Source: Guadua angustifolia (lineage: Eukaryota > Streptophyta > Magnoliopsida > Poales > Poaceae). Taken from it: a stretch of 64,000 bases of DNA. The stretch is from positions 11,284,001 to 11,348,000 of the forward strand of contig CM070511.1 in the NCBI GenBank assembly GCA_036346375.1, given 5' to 3'. Made by a program: the position numbers and the translations under genes. The notes below the pieces were generated by a model. It had not been told where the DNA came from and did no database searches. It saw nothing but the letters and a program-made list of their open reading frames with translations. Positions 35,560 to 45,306 of this stretch are shown here, one piece after another (positions within the stretch are counted from its first letter, which is position 1; every line of letters starts with the position of its first letter).

Positions 35560-36572
35560 AAATGGAGCATCATGGTGAAGGTCGTTTTGAGAAACATGTA
35601 TGTGAGAGTGTAAAACCCATTATGGTGTTGAGTTAGCAGGTTAGCCCATGTTGAGTGTGGATATAATCCACTTTATTTCTTGGTTAGAGTTGCCTCCTCT
35701 ATTTAAGTGTTTGAGAGGTGTAGAGGGAGGTAACAAGAAGATGGTTTAGGGTTTTGAGAGAAAGAGAGGAGAGTCTTTGTGTGTGTGCTCTAGAGAGAGC
35801 TTTGCCCCTCTATGGAGAGACTTTGTAATCATTCTTTTGAAGATGAAATAGAAATCAAATTCGTGCTCAAGCTCTTACTCAAGTTTGGGTCTCCCTCCTT
35901 CTTGAGTTTTTTTTATCTCTTTGCATTCTTTCTTTTTTGATCTTGTATTGCTAAGAAGGAATGATTGATAGATGACTCCTCTGTAGATCATATCTTAATC
36001 GTCTATGCAAGTCTTAACAAGATCTTCAAAGTTATTCTTAAGAAACCGGTTTTTGGCATGAAAAGGAAGGATTTGTGGTAGATCATATTCTTGAGCTTTT
36101 GAGGCTATTTCTTTATTGGTCTTGCTTACTATGACATGTGGGAGATCATCTTTATCATTAAATTCCCACGAACAAGTTTAGATTAAAGTTTATGGTTTTG
36201 ATCCGGTTTTAGTGCAATCTTCTTCAAATTTTAAAAAGGTCGAAGCCTGATGTCGATCTATGTGATTGATGGTTGGAATAGGTTCCTGACATCAATAGAA
36301 AGGTGCATGCAAAGTTTCACGGGATTTAGATTAGCTGATCAAAAGTTACAGAAATTTCTGGTTTTGAAATAGTGCTTACTGTTCATCCTAATTTTACAGT
36401 AGTACCGAGTTACTGCTCATCCGGTAGTACCAGGGTGGTACCGGCCAGGGCTGATTTTCTTTAAAAATTTATTCTTTCGCTTATCTTTGATAAAGTGAGA
36501 TTTTAAATGATTCTTTTGAGAGAAAATTGTTGGTACCATTCACCCTCCGTCGTTTTCGGTCCTACGTTAACA
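35560..36572 (+). mobile_element. Copia (SIRE-like) LTR relic
   Basis: It shows a TATTTAAG promoter-like word at 35699-35706, a transcript-like leader and T-rich R-U5 segment, GGTAGTACCAGGGTGGTACCGG words (about 36430) like those in the SIRE-like LTR at 13770-15161, and an end resembling CCGTCGTTTTCGGTCCTAC..TTAACA (about 36572). Left border and TSD not defined. The stretch 36573-36976 shows nothing recognisable. Confidence 0.4.
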
Positions 36573-37114
36573 CGGAGCTTTTCAATTAGCAGAGGCAAAT
36601 TTTGGTCCATCTGATGTGCCAAGTTGTCTCTTGATTCTTCTGTTTCTTTGGTCAATTCGTCTGGTACTTGAGTATACTGTGAAACGGACATTTAGCAACA
36701 TTACGGGGGCGTTTGTGTCGACACCTGACTGAACATTCTTGGAGGCGCGCGCACTTACATAGGTGGGATAGATCTTACAGAGCCAGCAGCCTGGCCACGG
36801 GTGACACGGTTTGGGATATACTGGTAATATATAGTCATCTTAACATTTTTGGATCATCCGATCTGAAAAACAAATACTCCGTGTCACTTCTTCAGTAACG
36901 TTCCTAGAATTACGAAGTTTACTGCAGTGCGCAAACAATAGTTTTAGAATAAATATTGTTCTTGTAGACTTGTGTTTTAGGGCCTGTTTGATTCCCTGCC
37001 TAAGTGAGCCATAACTGAAGTTAGGCAAGCTATATGTGCTTAGGTAGGTGTTTGGCTTCCTTACCCAGGTGAGGCAGACCACAAATCTTAGGCGTGCACT
37101 ACAGGAATCCGATC

Positions 37115-37435
37115 TATTTACGTCGGCCAAATATATTTCCGTCGGCCTAAAAAACCGACGAATAAGATTATTTACGCCGGCCATGTTAAACCGACGAATA
37201 GGGCATTATTTACGCCGCCATGTTAAACCGACGAATACATGTATTTACGCCGGCTTGGCCGACGGAAATAGTGTCCCACGGAGCCGGGAAAAAAATAATT
37301 TTTGGAAAGGAATATTTACGTCGGCTTGGCCGACGTAAATAGGCCACGTGGCGGGTTTTTACGTCGGCCAGGCCTGACCGACGTAAACAGACCACGCTAT
37401 TTACGTCGGCCAGCTCTGGCCGACGTAAACAGTGG
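37115..37435. repeat. Left subterminal repeats of the Pack-CACTA
   Basis: More than ten copies of TTTACGTCGGCC and its inverse, including long hairpins such as TTTACGTCGGCCAGGC..GCCTGACCGACGTAAA. Confidence 0.9.
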
Positions 37436-37603
37436 CTTTTTCCCAGGGCACTCTCCGCGCCATGTGTTTTCCATAGCCGCGCCATGTGTTTTCCCCCGCG
37501 CGGTGCCCTAGCTAGTCACCACTTCTCCGCGCCGGCCGCACACCCGCGCCTCCCCCCGCGCCTGCGCACGCTCCCTCCGCGCCGCCCCTCACGCCCCTCA
37601 CGC

Positions 37604-37737
37604 GGCATCGACTACGACAAGCTGGTCGACCAGTTCGGCTGCTAGCGCCTCGACACTGCGCTCGTCGACCGAGTCGCGCGCCTCACCGCCCGCCTGACGC
37701 ACCGCTTCCTCCGCCGTGGCCTCTTCTTCGTCCACCG
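37604..37737 (+). pseudogene. Tryptophanyl-tRNA synthetase fragment, upstream exon
   Basis: Cytosolic TrpRS charges tRNA-Trp. This segment reads GIDYDKLVDQFGC*RLDTAL then VDRVARLTARLTHRFLRRG and LFFVHR, the conserved block just before the nucleotide-binding domain of eukaryotic TrpRS. A TAG at 37642-37644 stands where the family has Gln (CAG). The exon ends at CACCG|GTATCC, a plausible donor. No initiation codon or upstream part of the gene is seen. It is a captured gene piece within the CACTA element, on the same strand as the next fragment. Confidence 0.85.
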
Positions 37738-37830
37738 GTATCCTCATGAAAACCCTAGCTTTTGCTTTTTCGTCACATAGGAAGAGGTGGAGGTGGAATT
37801 GCTGACGAAATTTTGGAATTACTTTTTTAG

Positions 37831-37953
37831 GATTTGAACGAGATATTGGATCTGTACGAGATGGGGAGAGGTTCTACCTCTACACGGGGAGGGGCCCTCG
37901 TCGGAGTCGCTGCACCTCGGCCACCTCGTCCCTTCATGTTCTACAGCAAGGAG
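37831..37953 (+). pseudogene. Tryptophanyl-tRNA synthetase fragment, next exon
   Basis: After TTTTTTAG the sequence codes DLNEILDLYE, then in a shifted frame ERFYLYTGRG, and in a third frame PSSESLHLGHLVP, then FMFYSKE before a TAG. Together these are the next TrpRS block, including the class I HIGH-type signature (LHLGHL). Two indels break the frame. The KMSKS half of the catalytic domain is absent. The intervening 37738-37830 looks like the original intron, so genomic DNA rather than cDNA was captured. Confidence 0.85.
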
Positions 37954-38100
37954 TAGCTCTTATTTTCTGCTACAACTACCCATTTCGGTTCTGTTGCCCT
38001 GGCCTTTTTTCTAGTTCTCTCGGTGGGCATTGCATCAGATTTAGAATTAGAGACCACTGTGTGTTCGCATCAGTTCTAATTTCGTGTTCATTTTACTTAG

Positions 38101-38151
38101 GAAGCAAAGAAACCTCGAGTCCATGGAACCCTGCTCCAGCGTCAAGGATAG
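38101..38151 (+). pseudogene. Cysteine synthase (OAS-TL) fragment, first captured exon
   Basis: O-acetylserine (thiol)lyase makes cysteine from O-acetylserine and sulfide using PLP. After a TTTTACTTAG acceptor the exon reads NLESMEPCSSVKDR. The lysine in SSVKDR is the PLP-binding lysine of the family. It ends AAGGATAG|GTGGCG; the Arg codon is split across the intron. The first residues of the exon do not match the family, so the capture boundary lies there. Confidence 0.9.
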
Positions 38152-38445
38152 GTGGCGCTGCTAAAATCCGCTTTCCTCGTCTTGTACTGTAACGTGAGCG
38201 TGGATTATGTGAGTGGGAAGTTGGGTAATCTCTGGTTGTTAGTGAGCTAAAAGGTTAATCCTGTAAGGTTCTTCTTAGTTTGGATGGATGGTTTGTTAGT
38301 AAAGATCTGATTTTTTCCCCTTTCCCCTTTCTTAGTTTCAGTGCTTTTCATGGTGTTTGTGGATAAGTTTGTTCTTCCTTTACTTGCCTTTTGGACTCTT
38401 GAGGTGAAGATTCGTGCTGTGTGATGTTGTTTTGTATTTGTGCAG

Positions 38446-38503
38446 GATTGGATACAGTATGATCACTGATGCAGAGGAGAAGGGTTTCATCACTCCAGGC
38501 AAG
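38446..38503 (+). pseudogene. Cysteine synthase (OAS-TL) fragment, second captured exon
   Basis: After TTTGTGCAG the exon reads IGYSMITDAEEKGFITPGK and ends AAG|GTGGGT. Joined to the previous exon it restores KDR-IGYSM in frame with no stop, so the pair plus its 294-bp intron (38152-38445) is still splice-competent by eye. The family normally continues with a TSGNTG substrate loop, which is not found downstream. Confidence 0.92.
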
Positions 38504-39168
38504 GTGGGTAAAATCGAACCTTTTGGTGCTTTCCTGTATTATGCCAGTGGAATCGGTGTGGTGTTACAAACAATTTGCACTTCCTAGAATATGATTATAA
38601 CTTGTCATTTTGGTCTCCATTAGCCGTGACTTGACTTTGGCTTCAATCCAATAAAAATACAAATGGTATTGGATAAGAAACATGAGTAGGCTGTTATATT
38701 TTCCATGAGTCTGGCTTGCTGAAGAAGGTGATCACAGGTCAAGGGAATTTAGTTTGTTTTGTTTGAGTTCAGTAGCCATTTATACTGTACCTGATATAGC
38801 ATAAGGATTTGTGGTGTTCTTTTGGCATTGCCATTTCTGCAGCATTTTTTTCTTTCTATTTGTGTTGGCTACTGGATGATCCATATCCACTCGTTATTAT
38901 TTGTAGTGAGGCTGATGATGGCATTAGTTTCATTTGCATTTGTTTTTGGTAGTAGTACATTGGGGTAGATGAAAGGACGTGCATAAAATAAATGTTTAGG
39001 CTGACTGGTGCGTGTGGTGAGAGCCCAATTAAAAAACAGATAGCATAATAGATTCCAAGTACAATAGATAACTGCAAAAACACAGGAACCTAGACTTGTA
39101 ATACTTAAGTGACTTTACAAAATAAGCATCTGTGACGGGGAAGGTGAAACTGAAATGATTTGTTTCAG

Positions 39169-39237
39169 GAAGAAGCAATGAGAGAGCTGTCACACTGTCC
39201 TTTGCCATTTCCAAATGATGAATTCACTGAGTAAATA
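39169..39237 (+). other. Exon-like piece of unknown origin in the Pack-CACTA
   Basis: After TTTGTTTCAG the sequence opens as EEAMRELSHCPLPFPNDEFTE followed by a TAA. It may be a terminal exon of another captured gene. I do not recognise the protein. Confidence 0.25.
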
Positions 39238-39532
39238 AAAAGAACACTTCTTTTATCCTGTTTCATTTTGGTCCCTCTTTTTGATACATGGAGGAGGATG
39301 TGGTGTCATGGTGTGATTTTACCTGTCACTTGGTATACGTGGTTAAGGGGTGTACTAATTTTGTATCCAATTATATCACTTATCATCTTCAGTGATGAAA
39401 TTTGTGATGGATTAAGTAAGTGTTAAATCTGGAACATTTTGAAATTATCTGTATCTACTGTACAGTGAATACAAAACTATCCCCTACTCTTTTGTTTCTT
39501 ACCTAGATACCCTGATTAACATGGCTATTGCA

Positions 39533-39639
39533 GATGTTGCCATCCGTTGCATACCCAGACAACCCTCGACAAGTTTTGCTGCCAAATTTGTACATTCATC
39601 AATTAATAAGAACCGATGCTCTATTAATTGTGTCCTGGT
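39533..39639 (+). other. Exon-like piece of unknown origin in the Pack-CACTA
   Basis: Bounded by ATTGCAG and CCTG|GTGAGT, good acceptor and donor. One frame reads VAYPDNPRQVLLPNLYIHQL and stays open to the donor. I do not recognise the source gene; a second frame is also open, so the coding frame is uncertain. Confidence 0.3.
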
Positions 39640-40029
39640 GAGTTCTATGATACCCATCTCTGCTTTCTTAATATTCCAGCTGCAACAACTTAATGTTATG
39701 TTTCTCAAAGAGTGCACAATTCTAAGCATTATGTTTACTTATCCTATATGGCATTTCAGTTTGTACTTACCTTTGAATCCAAGATAGACATGATGTCTGT
39801 GATGTGTAGTGCGAAAGATACATGTTAACTGTGTAAGAGGAATCAAAATAGAAGTAGCTAATCCAGCAGCTGCTTTACAAGTGAAATCTTGCCATTTCAA
39901 CAACTTGCACAAGTTGAAATGTTGAATTGATGATTGCAATTAGTGTAGTCACTAATGTTGAATGGTTCAATTGTGTACCTGGCTTCTGAAGGTAGATTAT
40001 TTCAAGTTGACGTCATTGTTTTGGATAAG

Positions 40030-40488
40030 AAGCACTACTAAGCATAAGAAACACATGAATTCTGCAATAAATTTACTAAACAAATTTATACCATCACTAC
40101 TAACCTTGATTGGTTTTCACCCTTGCATTGCGTATGTATATGGAAGATTATCCTGCAGTAATAAGAACCAGCACTACTAAGCATAAGAAACACATTTGGG
40201 AAGAAACTGTATGCTATTTTATTACGCTCTTATTCATCATGTTTTTTCGTATTGGTCAATTGACTTATCTATTTTCATCACATCCTTAGGTGATATATTG
40301 TCCAAAGGAAGTCCAGCTTATATGCTTTGTATGCCACTGTTGCAAATCCTGATGAATTAGCTGGCTGGATAGGTCAGGTATTTGTACATTATGTGCCATC
40401 TTAATTTTATTTTCAATAATGCTTATGCACTACTAAGCATGAGAAACCAGCACTACTAAGCATAAGAAACCAGCACTACTACGCAATG
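40030..40488 (+). repeat. Dispersed 20-bp repeat AGCACTACTAAGCATAAGAA
   Basis: Copies at about 40030, 40170, 40427 (one change), 40449 and a partial copy at 40472. Spacing is irregular (140, 257, 22, 22). A further exon-like segment (about 40302-40376, ending GGTCAG|GTATTT) lies between copies. Confidence 0.8.
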
Positions 40489-40682
40489 CACTCATTCCGT
40501 ATTGCCATTGCTCAGCACTACTTTTAGTTATATGTCGATGATTGTATGCATGCTTTAATTTTAGTTATATATTCATGCCAATTACATTTGTTTGGTTATA
40601 TGCTATAATTTTAGTTATGTATACGTGCTTTAATTTTAGATATATGTCGATGATTGTATTAATGCCAATTACATTTGTTTGG

Positions 40683-40983
40683 TAGGAATATATGGCGCAG
40701 TTAGCTCGGACGACCATCGAATCTTCCCCTGCTCCAACCTCCACCCTTATTTACCCCGCAATCTCCCAACATGGTATCATCGAACAATTTAAATTTGATT
40801 TAACGTAATCTAGCTATCTTTAACATATATTCGTTGATATAGGGTTCGCGTCCGCATAATCGGATGCACATATTGGAGGCACCGGCTTTTTCTTCGAGGA
40901 TTACGCCGCTTACCGGTGACTTCTTAAACTCGGGAGGCGACGCCAGTAGTGGGCATCGCTTTGAAGATACTCCGCCAAATTGA
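40683..40983 (+). pseudogene. Probable 3' end of a CACTA accessory gene in the Pack-CACTA
   Basis: After TTTGGTAG the sequence reads EYMAQLARTTIESSPAPTST and, past an intron-like gap, RITPLTGDFLNSGGDASSGH then RFEDTPPN and a TGA at 40981-40983. A low-complexity Pro/Ser/Gly tail in this position resembles the C-terminus of TNP1-like CACTA genes. The match is weak and based on position and composition. Sequence to 41284 is AT-rich 3'-UTR-like DNA with short direct repeats (GAATGATATGAATGGATTGATATTTTTG-like, about 41157-41225). Confidence 0.3.
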
Positions 40984-41284
40984 TGTTTGTATGAACAATG
41001 AGTAGTATGGTTGAACTGTGTTATATGTCATGTTTGCAAATTGAACTTTCTATGTGTTATATGTAAATTGAAGTTTCTATGTGTTGTATGCGAATGGACG
41101 GATTGATATTGGTTTATATGAATGCATGGTTGAATGGCTTGATATTTTTGTCATTCCGAATGATATGAATGGATTGATATTTTTGTCATTCCGAATGATA
41201 TGAATGGCTTGATATTTTTGCTCTCATCAATTGATATTTTTGCTATCCAAATCCAGCTGGCTGTATGATATTTGGTCGGTCGGT

Positions 41285-41700
41285 CTCAAGATTTACGCCG
41301 CCGTAGGCTAGTCGACGAATACCTTCTAATATTTACGCCGGCCACTGGCCGACGAATATCTTCCCAGATTTACGCCGCCACCGGCCGACGAAAATATTAT
41401 TTACGCCGCCAATCCGCCGACGAATATCTTCTAGATTTACGCTCCCACCGCCGACGAATATGATGACGGGCACTTATTTACGTCGGCTCGCCGACGAATA
41501 AGTGCCACGTCACCTTTGCTTGCTGACGTGGACTACTATTCCTATTTACGTCGGTTTAGAGGCCGACGTAAATAAACCTTATTTACGTCGGCACCGACGT
41601 AAATATGGCCTATTTACGTCGCTGGGTTTACGTCGGCCTATTTACGTCGGCATGCCGACGTAAATAGCTATTTACGTCGGCTTTTGGCCGACGTAAATAC
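41285..41700. repeat. Right subterminal repeats of the Pack-CACTA
   Basis: ATTTACGCCGGCC/GCCGACGAATA and TTTACGTCGGC/GCCGACGTAAAT words in both orientations, many forming perfect short hairpins. Confidence 0.9.
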
Positions 41701-42317
41701 CTCGGATTCCTGTAGTGGTGGCATGGTTTTTTTGCCATACAATTTTTTGCCAAAGGTGAGGCGGACAAATCAAGCGCCAAAGTTGTCTAAAGTGCCTAAG
41801 CCAGTCATGGACACAATTCAAACGTGTGCCACAAAATTTTTAGACGTGCCAACCTTAGGCGTGGTAGGGAACCAAACAGCAGCTAACCTCAGTCAACTTA
41901 GATGTGCCATATCTGTAACAGTCTACTAACTTTAGGCGTGACTCGTTTAGACAGAGAATCAAACAGGCCCTTAAACTTTCTCAATCGGCAGCCATGAAAG
42001 AAAAACGAAAAGTATGGTACTAACACGAAAGCTGCAGGGATTTGAATCGGATTACTTCTGAGTCGGGATGGTACTGTGCAGAGCCAGGGAATGCATGCTA
42101 TATAGTACGGTGCTTAAAGCATGGTGTGATCATCTCTCTTCCCTTCTTGTCGTTGTAGATAGAGCTCGATCCAGTAAATATGTCGAGCAAAAAAAGGCTG
42201 TGCAGAGCGCGAGAGAAGTGAACGGATGAATGAATGACATGCAGAACGAGATCGAGTAGGAGGCTCGCGTATGATACGAGGCGAGAGAGAGAGAACACCA
42301 AAGAAGAACCGGTTTAA

Positions 42318-42577
42318 GGGCATGTTTGATTTGAATCCAATTTTATCGTACCTAATCTTAGATCGATTAGCGTGATTTATCATACTTTCTATGGCGATAA
42401 AATTCATTGCCACAAGGGTAGTAAAGTTTGGGAAAAATTTAAGTCTATAATGCATGAGATATAGATTTAACAAAGTGTGATAAACCATAGTTATAATAAC
42501 AAACCAAACGCCTGTATAAAAATCTATAATACGTCTAAACTTAAACATAACAAAGTAACTTCAAACCAAACATACCC
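42318..42577. mobile_element. Tourist-like MITE
   Basis: Termini GGGCATGTTTGATTTGAA and TTCAAACCAAACATACCC (inverse with two changes), flanked by TAA at 42315-42317 and 42578-42580. 260 bp, AT-rich, non-coding. The stretch 41974-42314 to its left shows nothing recognisable. Confidence 0.85.
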
Positions 42578-42786
42578 TAATACCAGTAGTCTCGATCATG
42601 CAGGCAAAAAAACTGAGGTCAGTCAACACGCTTATTTGGATTGAAATCACAGTTGTCAATGTTATATCGGAGTCTATATCGGTTTAACTCTTAGAATAGT
42701 ACATTCTGATACTGGTCCATACTAATGTACCATTTTCGGTTAAACATAATAATATATAATTTATAAGTATATACATATTTAATTAT

Positions 42787-43437
42787 TGACGAGGGCTGGG
42801 CGTCCCTTGACCGGCCAGCGCACGGTCAACGAACCTCCCAAGCTCGGGAGGCCTCGACCACGACACAGGCGTGTGCGAACGCCGACCTAGAGCGCTGGAC
42901 CCGAAAGACGCCCCGCACGACCTCGAGCTCGGTCGGCTCGCTCGTCAGAGTCCACCCTTGGATTACGGATCGTGCATTTGACCGGCGATTGCCAAAACGC
43001 GGGTCGTGGGGATGAAGCAAGTGCGTGCATCAAGTCCGGAGCAGTTACTGCCAGCCCTCAACGTGCATGAAGGCCACTTCCCGGGAATCTCTCCCGTCCG
43101 TTGCGCGCAGAGGAGGTATAAGACCAAGAATACGCAGTCTCTCAGGGGACACGAAGACAACACACCATAGCTCGAGCTTAGACAAAGTCACCGTCGAACT
43201 TGAGCTGTAACACACCCCTGTACTCAGAAACAGTTAAGAATACTGCCGCAAGGCGACTAGAGTAGAGCTATTACCTTCACAGGGGCTCGAACCAGTATAA
43301 ACCTCATCTCACGCCGTTGTCGCCTTGTTCACCATCGCCGCGCCCATTCCATTCCTCCGCCGAGCGAAGCGCCGCCGTCCCATATCACATCGAATTTCAA
43401 TCTCATTTCTTGCGGTTGGCGATCCCGATCGTCGACA
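42787..43437 (+). repeat. 5' LTR of the Tat element
   Basis: TGACGAGGGCTGGGCGTCCC start, GTCGACA end. Compared with the 3' copy it shows both substitutions and short indels (for example around 42860-42960 and 43005-43070), so the insertion is not recent. Confidence 0.95.
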
Positions 43438-43460
43438 ATGGGCGCCCACCGTGGGGCCCG
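43438..43460 (+). other. Primer binding site of the Tat element
   Basis: ATGGGCGCCCACCGTGGGGC starts next to the LTR end. This is the TGGCGCCCACCGTGGGGC-type site of Tat/Athila-like grass elements, with one extra G. Confidence 0.8.
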
Positions 43461-43676
43461 ATTGCTTCGCTCATTCGCAGGAATGACGTCAAGATCCCAA
43501 GAGCATGGCACACCTCGCCCACGAGCTTTCTCGAAGCGTGATTCGGGCGCGACTCGACTCGCGTCCCTCGTTACCTTCGCCGCCGCCACTCGAAAGCAAA
43601 GACGCTCGGTGACGGGCGGTCATGGCTCGGAGGGAGATGCGGATGACCGCGATCCACGCACTTCAAGACGCCACGG

Positions 43677-45306
43677 ATGGTGCAGGTCGCCATCAACCAG
43701 GCCATAACCGCCCTCCGGCGGGAGGACCAGGAGAAGGCCGGCGTGTCCTCTGGGCCTCCCAAGCTCCCTCTCTCGGGGGAGCGCCTCCGCGCTATCGCCC
43801 GGGTCATGGCTGATCCCGATAGGGCGAGGTCGGAGCTCTTTGGCCGAGTCCTTGCCGAAGAGCTCGATCGGGCCGCGACTGAGGTCGAGCCTCCGCAGCA
43901 CCGGAGTCAGCACTCGGGGACCCGCTCCCAGAAAAGTGATGACAACTCATCGCGCCGCCGCCCACGCACCCGTCGGACGCCTCGCGCGCAGGAGGCGCCC
44001 TCTCACCAGCGGCGGGCCCGAGATGAGGCTTTGACGCAGCCATGCCGTCCGGCGGCACCGCATTGGGCAGGTTAGGCCCGAGCCGAGCCAAGACAGACTC
44101 GAGTCGATCGGCAGCAGTCTGCGGGCCTCTCCCCGCACGCATCGCCCAGCGCCGAGGGTCCAGGACCGCTTATGTTACCTCACGGTGACTCCGCTACCAT
44201 CATCGTGGTCATTCCCACCGAATGTCGGGCGCGAGGCACCTCGACTAATCCGGCAGCAGCGGGGACCTTGCCGGCGACGACCACACCCGCGCCAAGACTG
44301 TCTCCGGCCTACTACAGATGGCGATTTCGACGGCTGCAAGGCCACAGGCGGTGGCTACTTCGGTTCAAGCCCGCTACGATCGAGCGCTTTGATCGACCAA
44401 GAACCCCGATGAGTTCCTATCTATCTACTCGACCGCAATCCTAGCGGCCGGATGCGACGAGCTTGTCATGGCCAATTACCTCCCGACCGTCCTGGACGGT
44501 GCCGCGCGAACCTGGCTCTTTAACCAGAAGCCTGGTTCCTTCAGGTCGTGACGCCAAATCTAGAGCGCCCTCCGCTCCAACTTCCAGAGTTGTTACGAAG
44601 CGGGGAGGAGAAAGACTCGACCGGCCATCGGGGCAAGGGCGAGCCGCTCCGCGACTTTGTGCGGCGATTCATCCACACGAGGAACCTGATCCCGAGCATC
44701 TCTGACGAGGCTGTCATCAAAGCCTTCAAGTTCGGAGTCCATGATCGGCGCCTCACCGAAGACCTAGAGATCACCTCGCGCCTCAGCGTTAACAAGCTGT
44801 TCCGTATGGCGGAACGGTACGTGGATGCGGATGACGCAGTTCGCTGGAAACGCGACTACGATCAAGGTAAGCTTGGTCTAGGTCCCACAGAGGTCGGCCC
44901 GTCTAACTCCAAGGGCGCCGACCACGACGCCGCCCCCAAGAAGCGGAAGCGCGATCGCAGGGGCGGCGGAGGTCTGCCGCGAGTGATCGTTTCGGCAGAT
45001 GGCCAGCGAGAGGTCCTTGAGGTCCGAGATCAAGCTCGGGAGGGCTCCAAACCTCGCCAAGGTCGGCCTCGACCTCGTCAGGCGCAGGACCAGCCCCGGC
45101 AGGAGGGCCGACGACTGGGCCCGGTACGATGTTTCGGTCACGCTAGGGGCCGAGGGCGCCCGGATATGACGGCAAAATTGCTCGTTTATAGGGCGGCGGC
45201 CACGACTGCGAACTGCAGGCTTGGCAAAACAAGCTGGAGGCCTTCTATGATGGGCGGGGTGAGATGCTCGTGCTCCCAAAGGATGACGACCAACCGGACA
45301 GGGTGA
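43677..45306 (+). pseudogene. Gag of the Tat element (frameshifted)
   Basis: This protein forms the virus-like particle. The N-terminal part (43677-44075, MVQVAINQAITALRREDQEK...) leads to a basic Ser/Arg-rich region. The gag domain appears in shifting frames: ELVMANYLPTVLDGAARTWL near 44460-44520, then FVRRFIHTRNLIPSISDEAV and IKAFKFGVHDRRLTEDLEI (about 44656-44775). A basic tail (KKRKRDRRGGGG) and an Arg/Gln-rich end follow. I see no intact zinc knuckle. At least two frame changes separate the parts. Confidence 0.7.

Larger units (their letters stand above)
37097..41717 (+). mobile_element. Pack-CACTA element carrying host exon fragments (CACTA 3)
   Basis: Termini CACTACAGGAATCCG (37097) and CGGATTCCTGTAGTG (ending 41717) are perfect inverses, flanked by a GTG duplication (37094-37096 and 41718-41720). 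Subterminal arrays of TTTACGTCGGCC/GGCCGACGTAAA words occupy about 37115-37435 and 41285-41700. No tnp2 is present, so it is non-autonomous. Between the ends are two exon fragments of tryptophanyl-tRNA synthetase, two exons of cysteine synthase, further exon-like pieces, and a 3' segment that may come from a CACTA accessory gene. It is inserted in a Tourist MITE. Confidence 0.92.
36980..41970. mobile_element. Tourist/PIF-Harbinger MITE, split by a CACTA insertion
   Basis: Termini GGGCCTGTTTGATTC (36980) and GAATCAAACAGGCCC (ending 41970) are perfect inverses flanked by TTA at 36977-36979 and 41971-41973, the classic Tourist target. Without the CACTA insertion (37097-41717) and one copy of its GTG duplication the MITE is about 367 bp. 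Words such as TTAGGCGTG recur inside it. Confidence 0.9.

Noticed and set aside
42581..42781. Terminal repeats of an older element interrupted by the Tat insertion
   Set aside because: Recurring CGGTATC-like words exist on both sides (also 53980-54125) but no termini or duplication could be aligned.
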